The notes below the pieces were generated by a model that ran no database searches, was not told the origin of the DNA, and worked only from the letters and a program-made list of their open reading frames with translations. A stretch of 64,000 bases of DNA from Owenia fusiformis (taxonomy: Eukaryota > Annelida > Polychaeta > Sabellida > Oweniidae). Below, one piece after another: positions 36,107 to 46,590 of the stretch (within the stretch, counting starts at the first letter, position 1; each line of letters starts with the position of its first letter). The stretch spans positions 11,754,842-11,818,841 of the forward strand of contig CAIIXF020000011.1 of the NCBI GenBank assembly GCA_903813345.2. The letters are read 5' to 3'. Both the position numbers and the translations under genes were made by a program.

Positions 36107-37056
36107 AGGAAGTCTGTAACATAAATACAAAACCCACATTTATAAATTTCTGGAGTAAACATGTCATTTGTCTTTAAAATTGTGATTAAGCGATTTAATT
36201 TCTCCAAATATACTATTTGGATTTCAATCTTTCAATTTGCATCTATTACAACTCATGAAGATATCTAATGTAAAATAGTGTCAGAGGTAATATTTGTTAA
36301 ACTGGAAAATCTCATTTTTATAAAATCTCCTATCTTGAGGCCACTTTCTAATATAACATTTTAACTATAGCAGAACTGATGCCTTCGCATTATTCAAAAG
36401 TGTTTACTATAAAATTCCCGAACGTAAACAGCTGAGTAAAAAAGTACGTAATTACGACTTTTATTTGTGTGATTGGAACATAAACGTCTCGTTACTTCAG
36501 ATGTAATGACATAATGATGTATTTATATTACTCGCTATAACTTAATGGCTTAAAATCGTATATATATACTGTACAACTTCCAATATTAAATTCAAGAAGG
36601 AAAAAAGATTAATTGGATGTTCTGTTTTTGTTTATCAAAGTATTACATAACCAGACCGTTCGCAATATTGGTGTAGAACTTGTCAATCACCAATCAAGCT
36701 GCGTTCCATCTCCCTGCGATTCAGGTTGTTCCGCCGTTTGGTCATGGAGGGGATCACTCATTGGCGCGTTGAACTTATCAGTAACCTCGCATTCCCTTGG
36801 AGATCGCCTTTGATTACAGGTGATTGTTTATGTCAGGTCTAAATAAACTTGTAAATTATAAATTGTTTCTGGGTTTATTTTGTTGTGTGGATAAATTGAA
36901 GTGGTGCCAACTTCCTGTTCCTGGACGTAAACGTCGTAAAGGTTATATCTTTGTGAAGCAGGGAGTTGCAAATCGTTTTTATCAATGACTTATTTTTGAT
37001 TGGTTCCTAATCTTGATGTTAAATGTTACAGAACAGTGAAGTCGTCAGGCTGTAAA
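36107..37056. other. Intron-like or promoter-proximal, nothing certain
   Basis: No exon recognised. The stretch just upstream of 37057 would contain the 5' UTR and promoter of candidate exon 1c, but no core promoter motif can be assigned by eye. Confidence 0.35.
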
Positions 37057-37109
37057 ATGAGCGAGCGTGGCGAATCAATGCGCATGCAGGATAGGGTCAT
37101 GGATATTCC
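37057..37109 (+). CDS. ITPR-like: Candidate alternative first coding exon 1c of the IP3R-like gene
   Basis: ATG AGC GAG CGT... encodes MSERGESMRMQDRVMDI, ending ATT CC|GTAAGA, a good donor in phase 2. Joining to the exon at 39661 gives a Pro codon followed by ENLEAGRMMSDFL. It is the first-exon candidate closest to the shared exons (2.5 kb upstream) and unrelated to 1a/1b. The evidence is one start codon, one donor and the right phase, which can occur by chance, so it is weaker than 1a/1b. If real, it is probably a separate promoter. Confidence 0.45.
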
Positions 37110-37469
37110 GTAAGAATGTTTTGAATGTTGACTATTTAGGTCAAGTTAATTATTACTTTAGCTAGGATTAATGTGTTAATGACCTGAAGTGCCTCAGAGC
37201 TTGTTTGTATTTGGAGGGATGGTTGAGAAATTGCACTAAAAGCCTCATTACGCCTTTGTTCAGGTGAGGTTCCATTTGTAGGCAGTGTTCACTTAAAAGG
37301 CTTTACACAGTCGGGACTGGCAAATGTAGATCGTCTCTATCATGATAATCTATGTCACCCCTGTACTTCTTCCTTGAATCCAGTTTTGACATTACCTGTT
37401 GTATTAAGCGAAAAGATATTATATTTATGGTTCTTTGATTTTATGTCACCACCACAAGTGTCGACGTCT

Positions 37470-37580
37470 TGTTATATAGTCTCCATGTTTTTGTGGACAG
37501 CGTTTTGTGGTCGGCGTTCGAAGTCTGTAACAAATGGCAAGTGGTAACATTTTGCATGTTAATGCAGCGTGCTTTATTTT
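37470..37580 (+). repeat. Dispersed intronic repeat (GTCTCCATGTTTTTGTGGAC type)
   Basis: The block TCTCCATGTTTTTGTGGACA, GTCTGTAACAAATGGCAAG and GTAACATTTTGCATGTTAAT recurs in related form at 50.99-51.06 kb, 62.69-62.73 kb and 62.95-63.04 kb, all on the same strand in introns of this gene. Confidence 0.55.
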
Positions 37581-37776
37581 TGGAATAGCATTGCAGATTA
37601 AATTAAAAGAGAAACCTTAATTGAATCTCCCGGGCTATTCGTATACATGTATGTACCCGATAATTAATGTACATAGGACAACCTGATTCCCAATGTACGT
37701 TTAGGCGTTAGGCGCCATATTGTATAAAAAAAACAATATAACAAGCAGTTCCTCCTTGTCCTCTACATGAACCATA

Positions 37777-38166
37777 TCAAAAGCGTTGATTATGAAAAGA
37801 GGGGGTATCGACTTCTATGTCTGTTTTATTGTACTTAAACCAATCGCTCGGACAGTTGTTAGTCATAACACTTCTCAGTTTGTTTACAAATTGCGTAGAT
37901 CCATTTGTTAACAAATGGAGGAGGTGATTGGAGCGATTGGCCAGATATCGTGTTAGTTGTGCTCTAAAATCTGATATGGCTTTACAGGAATTTCCAGTAA
38001 TTGGGCCTTGAAGCGCCTTCTGAATGTACATGAAGGATATATTGTTTTGAAATTCGACGAATTTCTGTTTTCGTTTTACTATGAAAACCAAGAATTGTTC
38101 AAATGTTTTGGTCGAAGAAAAGGTGCTATATTCGTAGATGTACTTTGCTTTTAAGTCATTTCTCAT
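37777..38166 (-). CDS. Hypothetical 129-residue protein on the opposite strand
   Basis: An uninterrupted minus-strand frame inside an intron of the plus-strand gene. It starts MRNDLKAKYIYEYSTFSSTK and includes KTFEQFLVFIVKRKQKFVEF, SDFRAQLTRYLANRSNHLLH and NCPSDWFKYNKTDIEVD. It is longer than expected by chance in this AT-rich DNA and hydrophilic. No domain recognised, no clear poly-A signal or splice sites, and the ends are not element-like. It could be a single-exon intronic gene, an exon of a gene or a decayed element ORF. Confidence 0.35.
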   Translation of the reverse strand: MRNDLKAKYIYEYSTFSSTKTFEQFLVFIVKRKQKFVEFQNNISFMYIQKALQGPITGNSCKAISDFRAQLTRYLANRSNHLLHLLTNGSTQFVNKLRSVMTNNCPSDWFKYNKTDIEVDTPSFHNQRF

Positions 38167-38362
38167 TCACTTTTTCGTATGTCTGAAGTACTGTTGTCTC
38201 TAAATGAAGAAGCGATAACAAAACAACATGATTTACCCGACAAACCTTACAAAATGCATGGTGTCAAAAATGTCAAAATTGATACTACGTGTATATTGAA
38301 TCTCAAATCCTAATGTATTTGCACATAGAAATGAAGTCATTGCGTGTTTTCCAGAAATAGAG

Positions 38363-38445
38363 AGAAATCATGGGCTTCTATTGGCTTCTTACTAGAATAT
38401 TTCTATGTGAAGGCAGAAAGATGTGATGAGTATCAAGAATGGTGG
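38363..38445 (+). repeat. Dispersed 80-bp repeat, copy 1
   Basis: GAAATCATGGGCTTCTATTG ... TGAAGGCAG, then GATGTGATGAGTATCAAGAA, recurs at about 43958-44022 and 44285-44355 with the same order of blocks. Confidence 0.6.
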
Positions 38446-39660
38446 AGCAACGTAACAAGATGATAAAATTTTATGAAGTGACCAATTCGATTTGTTGTGT
38501 TTGCTGTGTTTGCTGTGTTTTTGTGTCTTGCATTGCCATTTGTGATTTCATGTAATATAGATCTAATATAGATCTGTATTCTCGCACGATGGTGAGAATG
38601 CTGGCAACAACATCGCATAAGTGCATCAGTTCGTTTATTTAATATTCAGAGGGTGAGAACGGAATAAGTTATAAATCACTCTCATTATACCTGTGATGAA
38701 TTAAAATGTTTCCCCCTGTTTGACCAAATTATGTTATCATTTTAGTATTTTGAATTGAATTGATTGCAGACCTGATAGCTAACGTTCATTAAACACAAAT
38801 CAACACATAAGTGATCCCCAATTATAGAAATTGCATGGCCTATTTCAGATGTACGATGAAACAAGTAGTGAGTAGTTAGAGGTGATCCTTTTCACGGACA
38901 CTGTGCATTCCAGCGCACTGGTTGATCTTTGATACCAGGGAGGCCATCACAATGGCGCTTGATAATTAGAAGTTGTAGTTGCCGGTGTATCGAGGGATAT
39001 TTACTGTCATTTAAAATAATTACGGTTTAGTATACTGAATCAATAAATAGCTCCAAGTTATAAGAAATAACCCGAAGAATCCCCGATCTGAATAAAATTG
39101 GAAATTGTTCTGGACTTTGCCTGCTAACATTGACAGCCAACATTTCACAAAAAGCGACTGGAAAAACAAAGACGTACTGACAAAAATTTGGAATATTCTT
39201 TAAACTAAATGTTCTAAAGTCAGGCTGGCATATGAATTAGACGTATACTGGTTCACAGTGAGGACAAAACACCACATCGGAATGGAAATAAAGACCAAAT
39301 GTATACGACGTTAGATCTACCTTACAAATGGTGAATTTTAACAATGTCAAGTTTCATTCAGTTGGACTGAAAAATGCTTGTTTCAATGTTTTGTGGTGTA
39401 GGCTCGAAATTGAGTGTTTTATGTAATATATTTTTGGGGTGTTAATTTTTTCTGTTTTCACGTCAATTTTGAGGATTCCATTTGTATATTTCGATATTCC
39501 ATTGAGTTTGGCTGCAATACAACGTGGATAATACGTATTGTGTTGTGTTGTGATTTGGTTGTGCTGTGATATGTCGCGTTGCGTCTGACGAACTGTGTTG
39601 TGCTACAAGCCTTTATTGTTGAACGTACACTCTTAACATTTCTGCTTCTGTGTGTTTCAG

Positions 39661-39768
39661 GGAGAACCTGGAGGCTGGTAGGATGATGTCCGACTTCCTA
39701 TGTATTGGGGACTACATCTGCCTCTATTGCGAAGAGACCGAGGGATACGTCTATAACTGCCAGTCCAG
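39661..39768 (+). CDS. ITPR-like: IP3R-like exon 2 (start of suppressor-like domain)
   Basis: After CTGTGTGTTTCAG the exon contributes one base, 35 codons and two bases (phase 2 to 2), ending CCAG|GTAAGT. It reads ENLEAGRMMSDFLCIGDYIC and then LYCEETEGYVYNCQS. MSDFLCIGDYICLY aligns with the start of vertebrate IP3 receptors, where the protein begins just before a SFLHIGD-like motif. So the ATGs here (39683 and 39686) could also be starts, and any first exon would add an N-terminal extension. This is the first strand of the N-terminal beta-trefoil (suppressor) domain. Confidence 0.85.
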
Positions 39769-41532
39769 GTAAGTCACTTATAATTCTAAAAAGACGGTAT
39801 AATGCATTGACGTATTCGACAACAATATATGAGCCAGGCCACAGGTCTTATCACAGATTTTTCAATATTTTGATTTTTTGTTAATCTTAAAAAGCACAAA
39901 AAGACCTTTCAAATGAGCCATGACTTGTGTCTTAACACTTTTTCCATGCGACCAAAAAGTTGGATCCTAATTTAGCACATTTTCCTCTTAATCTTGGGCA
40001 CATTTTTGGCTCTGTAGCACAATTTTAATTTTTGTGATAAGACCGGTTTTCCTATGGCCAGGCTCATATATAGCCACAGGCGTTGCCAGGCATGGGGCAG
40101 GCGAGCCGATATTTTTACAGAAAAGAAATATCAATGCATATCATGTGCATTTTATTGAAACTGGAAATGTCTTATTATCGTATGTTAATGGCTCCGTGCA
40201 AATTTTGAAAGTATGTTTTATCTATCATTTATTAGCCTATTTTTCATGACTTAAAAGTTATTAGAGTTTTTGAATACATGTTTTTGAAAAAAGTTGTGTA
40301 ATCATCGAATATGGTGCATTTAATGAAACATCAGCCTGCCACAAAAACGTTTATTATAGAAAACATGACTTTGAATAGAACAAGTTGCGACATTACTTAA
40401 CAGAACAGCCAGAAGCGGCAATCACAAACATCATGTAACGGGTCACAGATCGTCTCCTAACGGTCCTACATCCTACAATTACGTATTATACTGCCATTGG
40501 GCCCATTTTGGTTCTCTTCCATCATATAAGCATGTACTACAAATACCAATACCACGATATTTACGTATATTTGCGATAATGAGGGAGGGGCTTCGTCGAT
40601 ATACAGCTCTAGGTTTTAAAGACAGCCAGTGAAAAATATAGACGTTTTCCAAAACATTACAATGACACCACCTATCAATACAAGTAAAGTCTTTTCTACC
40701 ACGGTTTTGTTCTCATAACTTTATTGGGAAGTCTTCGCTGAAGAATTTGGGAGGGCAATGGTAATATAAAGACTAGACGAGAAGTCGATGAGGTTGATCT
40801 GTCCTCCTAGGATGAAAGAGGATGATTAAATTCTGGTAAAGACATGTACGGGAAATGGATGTTCTGGTATTTTCTTTAATGAAAATATGACTTGGGATTA
40901 AGCAAGGCCTCTTGAGATTCCTTTGAAAAAGTCAGAACGCCTCAACTTTCATTTATTCTATGGTGCTGTAGTTACACTTTTAGACATTTCAATCTTAAAA
41001 TGAAAATGACAGTTTTTGGACCATCGTAGCAATAAATCTCTGAGATAACTCACTTCAAAGGATTTGTAGCAGATTCTCCCTAAATTTGTCATTTAAAGTA
41101 CATTAATGGGAAACTTAAGCAATTGTTTTGACAAATATCAACAGGGCATTATGTAACTTTTCATTGTTATTTATCATTCTCACTTGTCATAAATATTACC
41201 CAGTTTATTTTTTACCAATTCTTGTAGTCCTTAATTGAGGTTACATGTACTTATGGTTACTTCTTGTAAAAAGGAGAATGGTACTAATGCGTCCATTTTT
41301 GCTAATTCCATTATTTTCTGAATTGAACTAAAATGAAAATTAATATGCTGTCTGAACTTGAAATTGAATAGAAATCATTAGTTTCATCATTTAGGTTATC
41401 TGAGAGATCTGTAAATGCTTTCTTCCTTGACAAATGGAACCATTTTTACCGTCGAAAGTTCTGGTCACTCTGTGATAAACAAAAACTCAAAATTCACGTC
41501 GTTTCAATTTTTTACTTTTCTAGGAATGCAAT

Positions 41533-42368
41533 TAAAGGCCCCATGTAAAGTTTAAACCACTTTGGCTAATATTGTAGTCTTACCCAATGTTATCAAAGTG
41601 TGATATATGAAACTTTTTGTTAAAATTTCAAAAAGTGGTTTTTGATAGACTTTTTGTTCCAAAATTTGTGAATTTATTTAAAACCAACTTTTAGAGGTCA
41701 CTCATATCTTCTAATTAGCCACAATTCATATCAATGCATAGCATTCATCCTCCCATGTTTTTTGCCGAAAAAATTAAGAAAATCGGTTGATAAACAAGCG
41801 AGAAATGAACTTATCAGTGCATGAAAATGGTTCTGAGAAAAATGCATTTCAAAATTTTAGTTCTCATAGAAACCAATGGTACAATGATATCTAAAACATA
41901 ATTTATTCTTCCTTTTCATTTGGTTAGACAATCAACATTGGTTTTTATGAAAGTCTAGCATATTTAGAAAAGATTGACATCGAAAAAAAAAATTCAATTT
42001 TTTTCAAAAAGTTTTTGTTACCTTAGTGACATCACTAATGTTTCAAAATATTTTTGATAAGCTAAAACATTGGTGTAGCCCATTAAATATGACATTTTAT
42101 TATTGAAATAGCGTGTCTTTTGTTCAATCTTTGCATTGATGTTAAAAAGATAATCTTTTTGGAAATGCATTAAGAAATATTTGATGATTAAGAAATTTCA
42201 ACTTTTTTTGAAAAATGGCGGGAAATTTGAATATTTGAGAAATGAAATGCTCACAACTTTTTTTGAAAATCTTTTTTTGTTCAAAAATCTCTAAAATCAC
42301 TTTTTAAGTCCTGACAAATAGTAAATGAATGAAAAAAAAATATTTTCAAACTTTAGACGGGGACTTTA
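41533..42368. mobile_element. TIR element of about 836 bp
   Basis: The left end TAAAGGCCCCATGTAAAGTT and the inverted right end TAAAGTCCCCGTCTAAAGTT are similar over about 24 bp. No coding frame is visible inside, so it is probably a non-autonomous DNA element. Adjacent to, but distinct from, the next repeat. Confidence 0.55.
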
Positions 42369-42401
42369 ACGAGTTTAAAATGCAAGTATGTATGGATAAT
42401 T

Positions 42402-43638
42402 ATCCCAACGAACGAAGTTCGGTAGGGATATAGTGAAGCCCTCCGTCCGTCCGTCAGTCCGTCAGTCCGTCAGTCTGTCAGTCCGTCAGTCCGTCAGTCC
42501 GTCCGTCCGTCCGTCTGTCCGTCCGGAAGATAACTCAAATATCGGTTGACGGATTTTCTTCATATTTGGTGGAAAGATGTATATTGATGAATAGTTTTAC
42601 GCAAAAAATAATTTTTTCAAGATGGCCGCCGCTTTAAAAATGACGGGACTCTTTCGCAAAAATCATAAATTTTTCATTCTAAACCAAAGTAATAAATATT
42701 ATTGTTTGAAATTTTGGTAATATATTCCAAACATCTATCTATTTCACATATATTCTGTGTTTTTCATCCTGACCCCCAGGGGCCATGTATGGGGGGTCAG
42801 AAAAACAGAAATTTTCGCTAATTTTTAGATCTTTCTGAAGTATAGCTTTATTATACTCATATGAAAGGCATTTAAGAGTAGATTGCAAATATTGTATCTT
42901 TTTTCTGATTCGAGCCTCGTAAAATTCAAAATGGCCGTCTAATTTACGATTTCACAATAATTTTTCGATTCCTTCAAAGTATGGCTATATAAGACTCAAA
43001 TTGAAGGAATTTTGGAGTAGATCACAATTATGGTATTACTTTTCAGATTTGTACCTCAGAAAATTCAAAATGGATTTTTTCAAGATGGCTGCCGCTTTAA
43101 AAATGACGGAACTTTTTCGCAAAAATCATGAATTTTCCATTCTAAACCAAAGTAATTAATATTATTGTTTGAAATTTTGGTAGTATTTTCGCAACATCTA
43201 TCTATTTCACATATATTCTGTGTTTTTCATCCTGACCCCAGGGGCCGTGTATGGGGGGGGGTCAGGAAAACAGAAATTTTTGCTAATTTTTAGATCTTTC
43301 TGAAGTATAGCTTTATTATACTCAAATGAAAGGAAATTAAGAGTAGATTGCAAATATTTTATCTTTTTTTCTGATTCGAACCTCGTAAAATTCAAAATGG
43401 CCGTCTAATGTACGATTTCGCAATAATTTTTCGATCCCTTCAACGTATGGCTATATAATACTCAAATTGAAGGAATTTTGGAGTAGATCACAATTATGGT
43501 ATTATTTTTCAGATTTGTACCCCAGAAAATTCAAAATGGCTGCTTTGCAGGAATTCACAATTCTAAAATCTAAATTTTAACCAAAGTAATGAGTATAATT
43601 GATTGGAATTTGGTAATTGATATTTTGTTCGTTGGGAT
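42402..43638. repeat. 1.2-kb repeat with tandem GTCC block and 463-bp internal duplication
   Basis: The ends are inverted (ATCCCAACGAAC at 42402 and GTTCGTTGGGAT ending 43638). Near the left end lies a microsatellite of CCGTCCGTCAGT type (42440-42525). Two tandem units follow, about 42612-43074 and 43075-43540, each running from TTTTTTCAAGATGGC to a closing AAAATTCAAAATGG and sharing blocks such as ATTCTGTGTTTTTCATCCTG and CAAAATGGCCGTCTAAT. Confidence 0.8.
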
Positions 43639-43957
43639 TTGCTACTCCGCGGAGTTGCCATTATCTAGTTATATTTGGAATAATGTAAATAGTTTAATAC
43701 CAATAGCTAAATCCGTTAATTGTATTAAGTAAGTATTAACCACAAACAAGTATCAAAACGTATCTATTGGCGATTTTATTCAATCGTTGACGAAACAACC
43801 TTTCGTTATGGACTCCATCGGGAGCTATCTACTCTAAATATACCCGGATCACATGGGACATTAACTTTTACTGCTTTGCACTTGATTTGTACCTGACGAA
43901 TACCCACCCATATTGACATGAACTCTCGTTCGTCAATCATTGACCATCCTCATAATG

Positions 43958-44355
43958 AAAAAGCATGGCCTTCTATTAGCTTCACGGTTCTGGTGAAGAC
44001 ATGTGATGAGTATCAGAATGGACCATCCTACCCATCCTATCACTGGCTCTCAGTATTAAAGTCACCATACGGGAGTCGTTGCACTTGCAAAACAACCACT
44101 CATCATCTATTATTTTTAAAAGGATAATGGATGATGGACTTAATTGTTTACTCGTTCTTCACCTGGATCGACTTACACACATGCATGCAATGCTTCTACT
44201 TGCTGGTAGTTTTATCGGAGACAAACATTTTATGATGATCTCAGATTTTATGAAATATTTACAACAGTATATTTTCATCGTAAGAAATCATGGCCTTCTC
44301 TTAGCTTCTATATCTCTACTTGAAGGCAGATGTGATGGGTATCAGAATGGTATAT
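43958..44355 (+). repeat. Dispersed 80-bp repeat, copies 2 and 3
   Basis: CATGGCCTTCTATTAGCTTC ... GACATGTGATGAGTATCAG at 43965-44018 and CATGGCCTTCTCTTAGCTTC ... GAAGGCAGATGTGATGGGTA at 44289-44345 are related to each other and to the copy at 38.4 kb. Confidence 0.6.
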
Positions 44356-45114
44356 TTGTTACAATCAAGTTTACATAATAAAGGACATTTCAAAATACAA
44401 CGTAAAGGTATAACCATCATGGACCACAATCCCCACGAGGATAGAAGTCTATGAACACAAAATCAAAATATTTACATACTGTACAACTGCATTTTACAGT
44501 TGATGGTGACAGATATAAAAGTCATCACACGGGGCCATATGTATTGTTGGAAGAAGGTGTGCTCGTTCCTACATATCACACACGGCTCTGAATCATTTGT
44601 GGGTTCTTCTGGCGGAGAAGAGCAACTTCGTTGGTGAATTTCACAACGTGTTAAATTCAAATGTCTGGTGGAGGGGTGATGAGCTCTGCTCTCTTGAGAT
44701 AGCCCTAAAGGAAAAATTAAAAGTCACAAGTCAGGTTTCAAAGTGAGAACTGAATCATTCGTGATGTTTACCATTTGTATTTGTTTTGTGTTCAATTCTT
44801 AATAAAAGAGAGTGTTCTTCGTATACTCTTCCCTCGGGTATTTGGTGTGAATGTTGACGGTGAGTGGATGCCTCTTTACACGAATATCGCTTAGCAAAGA
44901 GAAAAACTATGATCGTGAACTTGAAGCTTTATTTTGATATTCAAGATCCGATCTGGCATTTACAAAGTGTAATAAGTTGCACCATACTGTTACAGGCCCG
45001 TAAGACACTTTTCTCCAAGGGGGGTGTGGTTTTTAATAAAGAGAAAATAAAATTGACATTTTTCCGCGTAAATCAAATGTGTTTGAGTAAATGATCAGAA
45101 TACTTTAGTTTTTG

Positions 45115-46590
45115 GGATGCGGTGTCAGAATTATTTATGTTCCATTATGTCACTTGGTGATTTCTGGACACTTTTAAAGTGTTTAAAATTAACAAATGCA
45201 ACTACCAAACATTCCCAATTGTTTTTTGGGGGGTGTGAGGAGTGCCACCCTAGAAAAGTTAAAATTTTTGAGATGCTACTTGGTGATTTCTGGGCACTTT
45301 CAAAGTGTATGAGTCAATAAAAAATGTTTTAATTTTTTGGGGGGTGTCAAAGAGGATAAAAGGGTGAGGTGGGGATGCCAGAGGGGGAAGCAACGAGTTT
45401 TTCCTTCAGAAACATTGATCATATCAAGGTGCTATTTGATGATGTCTGGGCACTTTAAAAGTGACTCTGAGAAAATACATTAAATTCATATTTTTCCAAT
45501 TGTTTTGTGGGGGATGTGATGGGTGACCAACTCTCCTAGAAAATTTTTGAATTTTAAGATGCTATTTGGTGCGTTCTTTGCACTTTTAAAGTGTATGAGT
45601 CAATAAGAAATTGAACAACAATCACAATTTTTTCAAATTTTGGGAGAGTCAAAGGGGGGGGGGTGCCAAAGGGGGAGGTAGGGTTGGAGTTCCTGAGGGG
45701 GGGAGCAAGTCTTTGTCCCCCATATCTGTCTGAAGAAACATTGACCATATAAAGGTGCTATTTGATGAAGTTTGGGCACCTAAAATGTGTCTGAGACAAT
45801 ACACGAAATTAATTCAGAATTTTTGTCAATTGTTTTGTGGGGGATGTGAGGGGTGGCCAACTTAGAAAATTTTACAATTTTAAGATGCTATTTGGTGCTT
45901 TCTGGGCACTTTCAAAGTGTATGAGTCAATAAAAAGATTAAATCATCTTTTTTTAAATTTTTTTTTGGGGGGGGGGTTCAAGAGGGGGGTGCCGAGGGGG
46001 AAGTGGGGTGAGGATGCCAGAGGGGGAGCAAGTGTTAGTCCCCTAAAAACATTGACTATATCGAGGAGCTATTTGATGATGTCTGGGCACTTTAAAGTTT
46101 CTGAGACAATACATAAAATAAATTCAAAACTTTTCAATTATTTTGTGGGGGTGTGAGGGGTGGCCCACTTAGTCCCCCTATAAAATTTTACAATTTTAAA
46201 ATGCTATTTGGTGCTTTCTGGACACTTTCAAATTGTATGAATCAATAAAAAAGATAAGAAAAAATTTATTTCATTTTTTTTGGGGGGGGGTGTCCAAGGG
46301 GGGGGGGGTTGCTAGAGAGGAGGTGGGGTGAGGACGCAGAGGGGGAACAAGTGTTAGTCCCCAAGAAACATTGTCTATATCAAGGAGCTAGTTGATGATG
46401 TCTGGGCACTTTAAAAGTGTCTATGACAATACATAAAATAAATTCAGTACTTTTCAATTATTTTGTGGGGGTGTGAGGGGTGGCCCTCTCCCCCTACAAA
46501 ATTTTACAATTTTAAGATGCTATTTGGTGCTATTTTTTTTGGGGGGGGGGGGGGTGTCAGAGGGGGGTGCGGTCGCACCCATCGCACCCC
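45115..46590 (+). repeat. G-rich minisatellite, period about 315 bp
   Basis: The block AGATGCTATTTGGTG followed by a TTTCTGGGCAC-like string recurs at about 45270, 45558, 45883, 46198 and 46513, spacing 288, 325, 315 and 315 bp. Each unit also has a second, related half (TGCTATTTGATGATGTCTGG) and runs of 6 to 12 G separated by short spacers (for example around 45960, 46280 and 46545). G-runs of this density could form G-quadruplexes on the plus strand and are likely slippage points. Confidence 0.85.

Noticed and set aside
35773-36207. 144-codon minus-strand open frame
   Set aside because: It spans the edge of a family-B element and unrelated flanking DNA; comparison with copy 1 shows mostly replacement differences, as expected of non-coding sequence.
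42440-42525. Regular CCGTCCGTCAGT array considered as CRISPR or a coding repeat
   Set aside because: Short-unit microsatellite without spacers, in a eukaryotic intron, part of a dispersed element.
44079-44378. 99-codon plus-strand frame
   Set aside because: It overlaps copies of the dispersed 80-bp repeat and lacks splice sites in phase with the gene.
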